From the NCBI GenBank assembly GCA_028377305.1, contig JAONJW010000025.1:1-35502 (forward strand): a stretch of DNA of 35,502 nucleotides. Reading direction: 5' to 3'. Below the pieces are notes generated by a model, which saw only the letters and a list, made by a program, of their open reading frames with translations, was not told the origin of the DNA and did no database searches. Source of the stretch: Prolixibacteraceae bacterium (lineage in GTDB: Bacteria; Bacteroidota; Bacteroidia; Bacteroidales; Prolixibacteraceae). This document shows, piece by piece, positions 16,945 through 28,163 of this stretch (its first letter is position 1; each line of letters opens with the position of its first letter). A program made the translations under genes and the position numbers.

Positions 16945-18138
16945 TTACTTTAGTTTGCTCATTGCTTCTTTTATTCGTTTTACTGCTTCACGAAGGTCTG
17001 TTTCCGATGCTGCATATGAGAGTCTTACACAGTTTGGATCACCAAATGCTTCTCCTGTCACGATAGCTACGTTTGCTTCTTGAAGAAGATATAGACATAG
17101 ATCAGAAGCGGTTTCTATTTTGTAATTACCAATTTGAGTTCCAAAATATGCTGTTACATTTGGAAATACATAGAATGCACCATCTGGTCTAGAGATCTTT
17201 AGGTTTGGGATATCGGACATCAAAGTTACCATTAGGTCTCGACGTTTTGCAAAATCATCTACCATCTTGAAGACTTCTTTGTTATCTGATTCAATAGCTC
17301 TTGCCGATGCAATTTGTGCTACAGAGTTTGGCCCTGATGTAAATTGTCCTTGCAGTTTATTACATGCTTTTATTAGCCATTCTGGTCCAGCAATATATCC
17401 TATACGATATCCAGTCATAGCATAGGCTTTGGATACCCCATTTACGATAACCGTTTGCTCTTTTATTGCATCAAATTGAGCAATTGTTTCGTGAGCTCCT
17501 TCGTAATTTATATATTCGTAGATCTCATCTGATATCACCACTATATTAGGATGACAGGCAAAAATATCTGCAAAAGCTTTCAGCTCTTCTTTTGTATATA
17601 GTTTTCCTGTAGGATTGCTTGGGCTACTAAAAAGAAATGCACGAGTTTTGGGAGTAATGGCTGCTTCTAGTTGTTTTGGTGTAATCTTGAAGTCATTTTC
17701 TACAGTAGTTGGAATCACTACATTGGTGCCTCCTGCTAATTTAATTAACTCAATATAGGTAACCCAATATGGTGCAGGAATAATTACTTCATCACCTTCT
17801 TGAACTGTTGCCATTATGGCATTTGCTAAAGAGTGCTTTGCACCATTAGATACAAGAACTTGATCTGCTGAGAAACTTAGATTATTATCTCTTTTTAGTT
17901 TGTTTACAATTGCTTCACGTAGTTCCAAATAACCATTTACTGGAGAATAGTGAGAGTAATTGTCGTCGATGGCTTTTTTTGCCGCTTCTTTTATAAAATT
18001 AGGTGTGTCAAAATCAGGTTCACCAACACTAAGACTGATAACATCAATGCCTTGTGCTTTCAATTCTCTACTCTTCTGAGCCATTGCTAATGTTTGAGAT
18101 ATAGCAAGTCGATTAATTCTCTCGGCAATAATACTCAT
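16945..18138 (-). CDS. aspC: Aspartate aminotransferase-type PLP enzyme (class I)
   Basis: A 397-residue fold-type I PLP-dependent aminotransferase, typical of bacterial class I-beta aspartate aminotransferases. Visible are the N-terminal LSVGEPDFDTP, the substrate/cofactor residues Asn175 (SSPSNPTG), Asp204 and Tyr207 (SDEIYEY), and the Schiff-base Lys237 in SKAYAMTGYRIGY. The SLSVGEPDFDTPNFI and Arg-containing NCVRLSYAAS elements fit this class. The reaction is the interconversion of aspartate and oxaloacetate with glutamate/2-oxoglutarate; prephenate or other substrates are possible in this family. The gene is monocistronic on the minus strand and divergent from the small membrane protein gene. 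Start ATG at 18138 gives the standard length. Confidence 0.92.
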   Translation of the reverse strand: MSIIAERINRLAISQTLAMAQKSRELKAQGIDVISLSVGEPDFDTPNFIKEAAKKAIDDNYSHYSPVNGYLELREAIVNKLKRDNNLSFSADQVLVSNGAKHSLANAIMATVQEGDEVIIPAPYWVTYIELIKLAGGTNVVIPTTVENDFKITPKQLEAAITPKTRAFLFSSPSNPTGKLYTKEELKAFADIFACHPNIVVISDEIYEYINYEGAHETIAQFDAIKEQTVIVNGVSKAYAMTGYRIGYIAGPEWLIKACNKLQGQFTSGPNSVAQIASARAIESDNKEVFKMVDDFAKRRDLMVTLMSDIPNLKISRPDGAFYVFPNVTAYFGTQIGNYKIETASDLCLYLLQEANVAIVTGEAFGDPNCVRLSYAASETDLREAVKRIKEAMSKLK

Positions 18139-18384
18139 AATTCAGGACCTCTTAGAAATTTATTATATCAATTGTTTTAATAGAAATGTGATGCTGTAAT
18201 AGGATTATTTTTTATTATTATTGCAACAATCATTTTCATGTTCTATTGTTTACTAAAATCATAGCTACAATGAACAGCTCTAATGTTGCTGTTACTTCAT
18301 AGCGTGTCGAAAGATACTAAAAAAAGAATGGTGATAGATGATAAAATATCATAAGATCTCTATTTATAAACGACATCTTAATAA

Positions 18385-18392
18385 TAGATTTG
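18385..18392 (+). promoter_or_regulatory. Putative -7 box for the membrane protein/GNAT pair
   Basis: TAGATTTG matches TAnnTTTG about 40 bp before the ATG at 18432. A matching TTTG at -33 was not found. Confidence 0.4.
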
Positions 18393-18431
18393 AACTAATT
18401 AGTAGATAAAAATCATTAAATTACTATTTAT

Positions 18432-18968
18432 ATGGCTTCAGGAGTCTCTATTTTATGGCTTATTTTGATTGTAACTATTCCTTGTGCAATTGTAGCAGTA
18501 GTATCTATTTACAGCATGAGAACTGCAGTGAATAAAGAGAGGGAAACACGAGAGTTTGAGCTTAAGTTAAAGAACCGTGAGAGTTTAACCCAATACCGTT
18601 TACAAGCATATGAAAGATTGGCGCTGTTTCTCGAGCGTATTTCTCCCAGTGCTTTTGTTTTGCGCATTCCTCCTGTGGGAAAGACTGTGTTGCAATATCA
18701 AAGAGAGTTATTAATCATGTTGAGACAAGAGCTTGATCATAACGTGTCACAACAAGTGTATGTTTCATCTGAACTTTGGGGACATATTCGTCTTTCAAAA
18801 GAGAGAATGTCAATGTTGATTAGTCAAGCAGCTTCTGAGTTAAGTCCAGAAATGCCTGCGGAGGCTTTAAGAAACGAAATTTTTGAGAACTATTCAGATT
18901 TTGAGGATGACCAACCCATTGAGATGGCACTTGATTTGTTGAAAAGTGAAGTTGCTAGATATTTCTAA
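18432..18968 (+). CDS. Conserved-looking membrane-anchored protein of unknown function
   Basis: A 178-residue protein that I do not recognise by family. One N-terminal transmembrane helix (about residues 6-28) precedes a basic and acidic amphipathic stretch (NKERETREFELKLKNRESLTQ) and a mainly helical cytosolic domain. That domain contains QAYERLALFLERISPSAFVLR, then LLIMLRQELDHNVSQQVYVS and LWGHIRLSKERM. Its end is acidic. Similar small anchored proteins occur in Bacteroidota as hypothetical genes. It is followed after 23 bp by an ElaA-like acetyltransferase gene, probably in the same transcript. Confidence 0.7.
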   Translation: MASGVSILWLILIVTIPCAIVAVVSIYSMRTAVNKERETREFELKLKNRESLTQYRLQAYERLALFLERISPSAFVLRIPPVGKTVLQYQRELLIMLRQELDHNVSQQVYVSSELWGHIRLSKERMSMLISQAASELSPEMPAEALRNEIFENYSDFEDDQPIEMALDLLKSEVARYF

Positions 18969-18991
18969 TCCCACTCCAAACATATAATGTG

Positions 18992-19441
18992 ATGAAGGAA
19001 CTTAATTTCCAATGGAAAATGCTAGAGGAATTCACGACTGAAGAGATGTTTACTCTATTTCAGCTTAGACAGAAAATTTTTGTAGTGGAACAAGATTGTG
19101 TCTATCTTGATATGGATGATATTGATCGTTCATCTTTTCATCTAATTGGGCAGGAATATGGAACCAAGCAAGTGATTGCCACATTGAGAATTTATTCTGA
19201 GGGTAAGACAGTATGGCATATTGGTCGAGTTGCAGTTTCGATCGATCATCGTAAAAATGGAGTAGCCCTAATGATGTTGAAAATTGCTTTAGTCACATTG
19301 AAAGAGAAAGGGGCAAAGTGCGTAGAGATTTCTGCCCAAGAGTATCTCGTGGCATTTTATGAATCTCTTGGCTTTGAGAGCTCATCTGAGCCATATATGT
19401 TGGATGGATTACCTCATTTAGATATGATACGACATATTTAA
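18992..19441 (+). CDS. ElaA-like GNAT N-acetyltransferase
   Basis: A 149-residue single-domain GNAT acetyltransferase. It has the ElaA-like start (a short strand, then a helix with LFQLRQKIFVVEQDC), a central strand pair (VIATLRIYS, VWHIGRVAVS), the acetyl-CoA loop region DHRKNGVALMML, and the C-terminal EISAQEYLVAFYESLGF. The acetyl acceptor is unknown. The ATG at 18992 is chosen; a GTG one codon earlier is unlikely. It follows the membrane-protein gene by 23 bp and ends immediately before a strong terminator. Confidence 0.85.
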   Translation: MKELNFQWKMLEEFTTEEMFTLFQLRQKIFVVEQDCVYLDMDDIDRSSFHLIGQEYGTKQVIATLRIYSEGKTVWHIGRVAVSIDHRKNGVALMMLKIALVTLKEKGAKCVEISAQEYLVAFYESLGFESSSEPYMLDGLPHLDMIRHI

Positions 19442-19486
19442 ATAGTAAAATAGCTATTTCTCTTTATGAAATAGCTATTTTACTAT
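19442..19486. terminator. Bidirectional terminator between GNAT and dapA
   Basis: A perfect 19-bp stem (19442-19460 and 19468-19486) with a 7-nt loop starts directly after the GNAT stop codon. A T-rich tail follows (seven T from about 19496), and the convergent dapA gene ends 15 bp further on. It should stop transcripts from both genes. Confidence 0.8.
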
Positions 19487-19501
19487 AGTTTAATTGTTTT
19501 T

Positions 19502-20389
19502 TTAGATAATCTCATTATGATTCAACTCATACTCAATCTTATCATATAGTTCTTTACTAGATGGTACCAAGGGAAGTCGAAGGTTATTTTGAACGATTCC
19601 AATAGAGGTTAATGCTGCTTTTACTCCCGTTGGATTTCCCTCTTCAAAGATAAATTCCATAAAGTGGAGTAAGCGATGTTGTAGCTGCAGTGCTTTGGTG
19701 AATTGGTTTATCATTGCAAGATGTACAATCTGAGACATAAGCCTAGGTGTTGCATTCATTGCAACAGAGATAACCCCTTTGGCTCCAACAGAAAAAAGAG
19801 GCAAGGTGTTTTTATCATCACCAGAAAGATAGATGAAATGCTTTGGAGCATCTTTTGTGATATGCATACACTTGCAAATATTTCCAGATCCATCTTTTAC
19901 TGCTACAAATTTCTTTGAATATCGAGCCAACTCTAGAATTGAGGATGGAGTCATGTCCACAGCAGTTCTTCCAGGTACATTATAAATAATAATTGGAATA
20001 GGAGACACCGCTTCAATTTCTTTATAGTGAGCAATCAAACCTGATTGACTAGGTTTATTATAGTAGGGGGTTACTGAAAGGATGGCATCTACTCCTTCAA
20101 GTGAGGTGTTTTTGATCTTATCACAAATAACTTTGGTATTGTTCCCTCCAATGCCTAAGACAATTGGTAGATTGCCTGCATTTTCTTTAATGACGAATTG
20201 TAATATGCTCTCCTGCTCTTCTTGAGTTAAGGTGGCAGCCTCTGCAGTGGTTCCTAGAACAACAAGATAGTCTGCACCATTTTCAACCTGATAGGCTATC
20301 AACTTTGCTAAAGAACTGTAGCATATTTGTTCATTTTCATCAAACGGAGTTACTAGTGCAACACCTGCACCTTTAAATATATGGTTCAT
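19502..20389 (-). CDS. dapA: 4-hydroxy-tetrahydrodipicolinate synthase
   Basis: A 295-residue (beta/alpha)8 enzyme of the DapA family. It condenses pyruvate with aspartate semialdehyde in the lysine/diaminopimelate branch. Visible are the substrate-binding GTTAEAATL with Thr47-Thr48, VTPYYNKP with Tyr109/Tyr110, catalytic Tyr136 in IIIYNVPGRT, and Schiff-base Lys165 in FVAVKDGSGN. GTTAE has Ala where many homologues have Gly, a mild variation. It ends the minus-strand ligA / DUF6913 / dapA cluster, but the 174-bp gap before it may hold its own promoter. It is separated from the convergent GNAT gene by a strong terminator. Confidence 0.95.
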   Translation of the reverse strand: MNHIFKGAGVALVTPFDENEQICYSSLAKLIAYQVENGADYLVVLGTTAEAATLTQEEQESILQFVIKENAGNLPIVLGIGGNNTKVICDKIKNTSLEGVDAILSVTPYYNKPSQSGLIAHYKEIEAVSPIPIIIYNVPGRTAVDMTPSSILELARYSKKFVAVKDGSGNICKCMHITKDAPKHFIYLSGDDKNTLPLFSVGAKGVISVAMNATPRLMSQIVHLAMINQFTKALQLQHRLLHFMEFIFEEGNPTGVKAALTSIGIVQNNLRLPLVPSSKELYDKIEYELNHNEII

Positions 20390-20563
20390 GGGTTCGATGA
20401 TTTATATTTTGATCATATTATTATTAACTGTCATCCTAACGTTTAATCTATCAAATCTGATGTAAAAGTAACAATTTGATTTTTTTTGACCTATTAAAAA
20501 ACGAATTTATTTTAAAAATGCCGAATGTGTTGAAAAATGAAACTGTCGTTTTCTGGACATGTT

Positions 20564-21085
20564 CTAGAACTTAGCAATATACTCCTTTATCACCGAAAAT
20601 ATATCTAAAATTTCTTTGTTTGGTGCTTGAATAAAAAGGTCTGCTACGTCATAGAGATGACAGTTTGACGTAATTTTGAACCTTGAGTTATTCATTGCCA
20701 ATGCATAAGTAATCGGTAGATTGTGTTCAATAGATAGGTCGATCAGTATATCAAAAGAGGTGTTGATAAAATCAATCGCATCATTTGCTTTGGGTTCACC
20801 AGTCCATTTAATCAGTTTCGGGTTAATAACTACATTCTGTACTGAACTACCATTAATGTCTCCTAAATTTTGAGTATAAGCATAAGTATGCACAAAGCAG
20901 TTTGGTCGTTTTAATTGTTGTACTATATTCTTGATTTGACTTGCCGCATTAGGATCGTCCTGATTCCAGATAATACCAATATGTTTGGCATCTTCAAGTT
21001 TATAAATATTTACAGAACGACACTTTAATCTTATTTTATTAAAGAGCTTCTTGTATGCTAATTTTTCGAGTTTATTTTTTAACAT
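20564..21085 (-). CDS. DUF6913-like protein
   Basis: A 173-residue soluble protein. It begins with a basic helix (KLEKLAYKKLFNKIRLKCRS), then an alternating beta/alpha domain with HIGIIWNQDD, then FVHTYAYTQN and FDILIDLSIEHNLPITYALAMNNSRFKIT. This fits the DUF6913 family, which in Bacteroidota is often encoded beside ligA and dapA. Its role is unknown. The gene starts 14 bp after ligA ends, suggesting cotranscription. The stop codon lies in a 10-bp palindrome, GTTCTAGAAC (20561-20570). Confidence 0.75.
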   Translation of the reverse strand: MLKNKLEKLAYKKLFNKIRLKCRSVNIYKLEDAKHIGIIWNQDDPNAASQIKNIVQQLKRPNCFVHTYAYTQNLGDINGSSVQNVVINPKLIKWTGEPKANDAIDFINTSFDILIDLSIEHNLPITYALAMNNSRFKITSNCHLYDVADLFIQAPNKEILDIFSVIKEYIAKF

Positions 21086-21099
21086 AGGATGTGCAAAAG

Positions 21100-24059
<2,960 letters not shown>

Positions 24060-24866
24060 ATGTTGAAACAGAACAATAACGAGCTATTAAGCTATACTAC
24101 ATATACAAAGTCAGAACATGAAAATTGGATTGTTTTTGTACATGGTGCAGGTGGCAGTTCAAAAACTTTCTCAAGACAAATTGCTGCGTTTAAAAACCAT
24201 TTTAACTTGGTGCTTCCGGATATGAGACATCATGGTGGTTCTCAGGATATTGAGCTTCTTTCCGAAGATAATATGTCATTTGATATTGTAGGAAGAGATA
24301 TTCTTCAGCTAATGGATCACCTGAATATCAGGACAGCACATTTTATAGGTGTTTCTATGGGCTCGATTGTAATTCGTATGATTGAACAGTTGGCACCAGA
24401 GAGAATAGAATCAATTATTATTGGCGGTGGAGTGATGAAATTAAATACACGTACCCATATTTTATTTAGAACAGGCCTGTTTTTCTCCAAATGGCTGCCA
24501 TACCATCGATTATATCAGATGGTTGCACATATTTTGATGCCTAAGGAGAATCATGCGATTGCTAGAAAGTTATTTATAAGGGAGGCCGCAAAAGTTAAAA
24601 AAGAGGCCTTTAAATCTTGGTTGTCATTAATATCAGGGCTGAAGTCTAGACTAGATGAACTTTTCGATGTTCCATTGAAAGTGCCAACTTTAATGATAAC
24701 GGGGACACAAGATTTTGCTTTCGTTAATGATATTAGAGAATATGCTAATCTGTTCCCATCTATAAAAGTGACAGAAATCCCAAAATGTGGACATGTATGT
24801 AATATCGAGAAAGCAGATCTTTTTAATAAGTTGAGTCTTGAGTTTTTATTAAGCTTTAAGTCTTAG
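24060..24866 (+). CDS. Alpha/beta hydrolase
   Basis: A 268-residue alpha/beta-hydrolase-fold enzyme with no signal peptide. It has the oxyanion HGAGGSS loop (28-34), the nucleophile elbow GVSMGS with Ser99, the acid Asp218 in TGTQDFAF and His245 in CGHVCN, so a complete catalytic triad. The region 130-200 is a basic, helical lid. The substrate is unknown; esterase, thioesterase or C-C hydrolase are all possible in this family. It is a single plus-strand gene, divergent from ligA and followed 174 bp later by a SPOR protein gene. Confidence 0.88.
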   Translation: MLKQNNNELLSYTTYTKSEHENWIVFVHGAGGSSKTFSRQIAAFKNHFNLVLPDMRHHGGSQDIELLSEDNMSFDIVGRDILQLMDHLNIRTAHFIGVSMGSIVIRMIEQLAPERIESIIIGGGVMKLNTRTHILFRTGLFFSKWLPYHRLYQMVAHILMPKENHAIARKLFIREAAKVKKEAFKSWLSLISGLKSRLDELFDVPLKVPTLMITGTQDFAFVNDIREYANLFPSIKVTEIPKCGHVCNIEKADLFNKLSLEFLLSFKS

Positions 24867-25040
24867 TTTTAAGTGGATTCGCACCAGTAGTTTGCTATTA
24901 TGTTTGTTAGGTTAGTAAAAAAAATACTATATTCAACACTTGAATGATGAGGTGTTTTAACCTTTTTATATTATTTTCGTGTTAAATATGGTATATAATA
25001 GAGGTGTACCTTAGCACTTTACAATATTAAAACCGATCGT

Positions 25041-25568
25041 ATGGATGCAATTAATGGAAATGCGAACGCAGATCTTGAGCAAAAGAGGAGAGAAGCAACG
25101 CTGAAAGAGATAAAAAGGTTACAGGGGGTAAATAGTCGTTTGCAAACAATGCTAATTATTATGATCGTTCTTTTTGCTTTAATTGTTGGAGGGGGATCAT
25201 ACATGGCATCTCAGGGACAATTGCCGTTTGTCACAGGGAATGGTGCTGATACGGTGCAAGTGGTACAACATGATACGGTGTATGTGGCAGCAGAATCTTC
25301 AGATGAAGATATCGTTGGGGAATCAATAGTAGGATCGACATATTACGCCATTCAAATTGGATATTTTAAGCAATTAAAACAGATAATTCCAATAAAAGCA
25401 CAATCAGATCTTGAAGTTTATGAGAAAAATGGAGCAAAGATTTTCACTTTAGCCAAGTTCAATACATACCAAGAAGCTACTGCAAGTAAGCGTTTAGTTA
25501 GGAAGATAGGATTTAAAGACGCTTTCATTGTGCACTATGTGGATGGAGAGCGCGTTCCAATAAATTAA
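25041..25568 (+). CDS. SPOR-domain membrane protein
   Basis: A 175-residue bitopic membrane protein. It has a cytosolic N-terminus of about 35 charged residues (Lys/Arg/Glu-rich helix), one transmembrane segment (about 37-58), a periplasmic linker with VQVVQHDTVYV and an acidic ESSDED patch, and a C-terminal SPOR-like domain (about 100-170). The latter shows YYAIQIGYF, then AKIFTLAKFNTYQEATASKRLVRKIGF and DAFIVHY. SPOR domains bind glycan strands lacking stem peptides at the division site, so a septal role is likely. The N-terminal layout resembles small Bacteroidota SPOR proteins. It is followed by a clear terminator. Confidence 0.82.
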   Translation: MDAINGNANADLEQKRREATLKEIKRLQGVNSRLQTMLIIMIVLFALIVGGGSYMASQGQLPFVTGNGADTVQVVQHDTVYVAAESSDEDIVGESIVGSTYYAIQIGYFKQLKQIIPIKAQSDLEVYEKNGAKIFTLAKFNTYQEATASKRLVRKIGFKDAFIVHYVDGERVPIN

Positions 25569-25591
25569 TATCTATAGCATGATTCAAAGAA

Positions 25592-25623
25592 GGCCTTTGC
25601 AGAACAAGCAAGGCCCTTTTTTT
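25592..25623 (+). terminator. Rho-independent terminator after the SPOR gene
   Basis: GGCCTT(T)GC and GCAAGGCC form a strong stem with a single-base bulge around a 7-nt loop, followed by C and seven T. It lies 24 bp after the stop. Confidence 0.88.
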
Positions 25624-25758
25624 CGTTTATTAGTAACTGAAAATATATAAGTTGGGGTGTCAATCTGATGATGCAGGCCTGTTCATAAAATTTAGGTGGC
25701 AAAGAACTTGTTTATTTTTTTTGGATTATAGATAAGTTCTTCTCGTAATTTATTTAGG

Positions 25759-25971
25759 TTATCTTCTATTTTTTCTTATTAAGCCTCTGCATATGGACAG
25801 CATAATGGTAGACATCGATTTTTGTATTCCTTGGTTTAGGAACTTGAAATTATCTTCTCCAAAATAGACATCTCTTATTTGATTCATTACTTCTATTTCC
25901 CAATGATTACTTATATCCTCTGCAATTTCAGCTACATCTCCATATGGTGTTGAGCTTATGATTAGAATGCA
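25759..25971 (-). pseudogene. C-terminal remnant of an ISAs1-family transposase
   Basis: A 71-codon open stretch on the minus strand lacks a start. It translates to the conserved tail of ISAs1-type (H-repeat-associated) transposases. It carries ISS, then EIAEDISNHWEIE, then RDVYFGED, the pattern IRxHWxIE...RDVxFGED of that family, then a helical end matching the 'MATLRNLAIGLLR' region (MSTIMLSICRGLIRKN). Upstream codons on the same strand are interrupted by stops and shifts, so the element is decayed. No intact inverted ends were seen; an 8-bp pair AAGAACTT/AAGTTCTT lies at 25702-25741. It fills much of the 574-bp gap 25569-26142. Confidence 0.65.
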
Positions 25972-26142
25972 AGTTTGTATAGCCCTCCTACTTTATTGTT
26001 TGATCTCATATTAAGGTGTTGAATAATCATGTAATAAGACCATCTATTCCTCTAGGTTATCAATTGTCGTGCTGTTATAGAGTGTTTTAGCTTTTGTTTT
26101 ATTATCTTAGAAGAAGTAACCTTAACGCAAAAATTAGAATCA

Positions 26143-26790
26143 ATGAGAGCATCTCTTATAACTATTTTATTTTTTGCATTGGCGACTATGGCTAATGCAC
26201 AATTTTCCTCTTATTATTATCAAAGAAAGACGTTATTCGAACTTATGCCTAATGATAAGAATGAAATTATATTTTTAGGAAATAGCATAACAAATGGTTG
26301 TGAGTGGACAGAGGTCTTCGATGATTTAAAAATCAAGAACAGAGGTATCAGTGGAGATGTTACTGCAGGCGTGATTCATCGTTTGAGTGAGGTGTATGAG
26401 TCTTCTCCTGAGAAGGTATTTTTACTTATTGGAATTAATGACCTTTTTTTGGGGAAAACACCAGATTATGTTTATAAAAACATATTGACAATAGTACGTG
26501 TAATCAAGGACAACTCTCCTAAAACAGAGGTGTTTGTTCAAAGTCTCCTTCCAGTTAACGATTTTGATGGGCGTCATGTTAAGAGAGAACGAATAAATCA
26601 TGATGTGCTTTGGGTAAATGAACAATTAAAAACAAATGCAGCAGTGGATCAATATATCTATCTCGATATCCACAATAAGCTCGTTGATGAAAATGGTAAT
26701 TTAAAAAAAGATTATTCTAACGATGGGGTGCATTTGATGGGTAAGGGATATTTGACATGGGCTGAGTTGCTAAAACCTTATCTGGATTAG
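26143..26790 (+). CDS. Secreted SGNH/GDSL hydrolase
   Basis: A 215-residue exported hydrolase. A signal peptide (residues 1-19, MRASLITILFFALATMANA) precedes an SGNH domain with block I FLGNSITNG (Ser48), block II NRGISGD (Gly68), block III LIGINDL (Asn99) and block V YSNDGVHL (Asp194, His197). All four consensus residues are present. The family includes acetyl esterases of sugars and platelet-activating-factor acetylhydrolase-like enzymes; the substrate here is unknown. It stands alone between the transposase remnant and nspC. The ATG at 26143 fits the signal peptide; no consensus promoter is visible. Confidence 0.9.
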   Translation: MRASLITILFFALATMANAQFSSYYYQRKTLFELMPNDKNEIIFLGNSITNGCEWTEVFDDLKIKNRGISGDVTAGVIHRLSEVYESSPEKVFLLIGINDLFLGKTPDYVYKNILTIVRVIKDNSPKTEVFVQSLLPVNDFDGRHVKRERINHDVLWVNEQLKTNAAVDQYIYLDIHNKLVDENGNLKKDYSNDGVHLMGKGYLTWAELLKPYLD

Positions 26791-26954
26791 ATCCGTTTTC
26801 TCTTCTAGATATGACTTCTTTTAATTATTATACAATGGAATATCTTTGATTTACTTACTTTGTATCGAAGATCATAGAATAAAGCTATCCTTTTGTGGAA
26901 TTTTTTTTCATTATACGGTAGTATAGAATTACATTAAGATATAAAGTTTGGGAA

Positions 26955-28091
26955 ATGAAAAAGTATGATGTAGATTGTCCTGCATATATTATTGATCAAG
27001 AGCGGTTTGAAGGGAATCTGTCATTAATTAATAATGTACAGGAGAAATGTGGTGCTAAACTTCTGTTGGCGTTAAAGGCTTTTTCTTTATGGAAATCTTT
27101 CCATTTTTTAGAACCTAATTTTAAAGAATGTACTGCTAGTGGGCCATGGGAGGCACGGCTTGGACATGAATGTTTAGGTGGGTTGTCACACACTTTTTCA
27201 CCAGCATTTGTGGAACATGATTTTGATGAAGTGTTAAAACACTCTTCACATGTGATATTTAATTCATTAGATCAATTGGATCGATTCTCAAAAAAATGTA
27301 GAGATAATGCACATCCGATCTCAATAGGGCTGCGTGTAAATCCAGGGTATTCTCCTGTTGAAACAGATCTATATAATCCATGTGTGAATGACTCAAGGCT
27401 TGGTATTTCTAGAGTATTATTGTCAGAAAATATGCCAGATGGTGTTGAAGGACTACATTTTCATGCATTGTGTGAATCTACGTCGTATGATCTCGAGAAG
27501 ACGATAATATCATTTGAAAAACTTTATGGCGAGTTCTTGTCTAAAGTGAAATGGGTGAACATGGGGGGAGGACACTTAGTTACCCATAAGGATTATGATA
27601 CGGGTCATTTAATTGCTCTAATTCAGGACTTTAAGAAAAAATGGGGTGTTGAGGTTTATCTAGAACCTGGTAGTGCTTTTGCATGGGATATAGGTGTTCT
27701 TGTTGCAAATGTTGTTGATGTAATCCATCAAGGAGGAATTACCACAGCAATATTAGATATCTCTTTTACTGCTCATATGCCAGATTGCCTTGAGATGCCC
27801 TATCAACCAACGGTACGTGGTGCCTCTTCTACTGAGATGAACAATGGTTATAAATATCGTTTGGGGGGAAATAGTTGTTTGGCAGGTGATTTTATTGGTG
27901 ATTGGTGGTTTGATAAACCTTTAGTGGTAGGTGACCAAATTATTTTTGAAGATATGATCCATTATACTACAGTGAAAACTACTTTTTTTAACGGTGTAAA
28001 ACACCCTGATATTCTTCTCTATAATAAGAACGGAGGGTTAGAGGTTCTACGAAAATTCTCCTATGAAAATTATAAAGAAAGAATGTCTTAA
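26955..28091 (+). CDS. nspC: Carboxynorspermidine/carboxyspermidine decarboxylase
   Basis: A 378-residue fold-type III PLP decarboxylase that removes CO2 from carboxynorspermidine or carboxyspermidine to give norspermidine or spermidine. Visible are PLP Lys41 in LLALKAFS, the HFHALCES element near 168-175 that replaces the HNFC motif of related enzymes, LEPGSAFAWD (EPG at 237-239), and the C-terminal active-site Cys308/Asp312 pair in GGNSCLAGD. The usual partner NspA (carboxynorspermidine dehydrogenase) is not in the window. The enzyme offers an AdoMet-independent route to spermidine, different from the speD/speE route encoded at 4-6 kb. It is monocistronic and closes with a hairpin shared with the convergent flavoenzyme gene. 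Confidence 0.93.
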   Translation: MKKYDVDCPAYIIDQERFEGNLSLINNVQEKCGAKLLLALKAFSLWKSFHFLEPNFKECTASGPWEARLGHECLGGLSHTFSPAFVEHDFDEVLKHSSHVIFNSLDQLDRFSKKCRDNAHPISIGLRVNPGYSPVETDLYNPCVNDSRLGISRVLLSENMPDGVEGLHFHALCESTSYDLEKTIISFEKLYGEFLSKVKWVNMGGGHLVTHKDYDTGHLIALIQDFKKKWGVEVYLEPGSAFAWDIGVLVANVVDVIHQGGITTAILDISFTAHMPDCLEMPYQPTVRGASSTEMNNGYKYRLGGNSCLAGDFIGDWWFDKPLVVGDQIIFEDMIHYTTVKTTFFNGVKHPDILLYNKNGGLEVLRKFSYENYKERMS

Positions 28092-28129
28092 TTCGCATTG
28101 CTAAATAGTTAGAATGGTATAATAAACAA

Positions 28130-28150
28130 AGGGAGCTAATAAGGCTCCCT
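28130..28150. terminator. Bidirectional terminator between nspC and the flavoenzyme gene
   Basis: AGGGAGC/GCTCCCT form a perfect 7-bp stem around a 7-nt loop. On the minus strand it is followed by a T-rich TTTGTTTATT tail; the plus strand tail is weaker. It lies 13 bp from the minus-strand stop codon. Confidence 0.75.
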
Positions 28151-28163
28151 CTTGTAATTAGTT

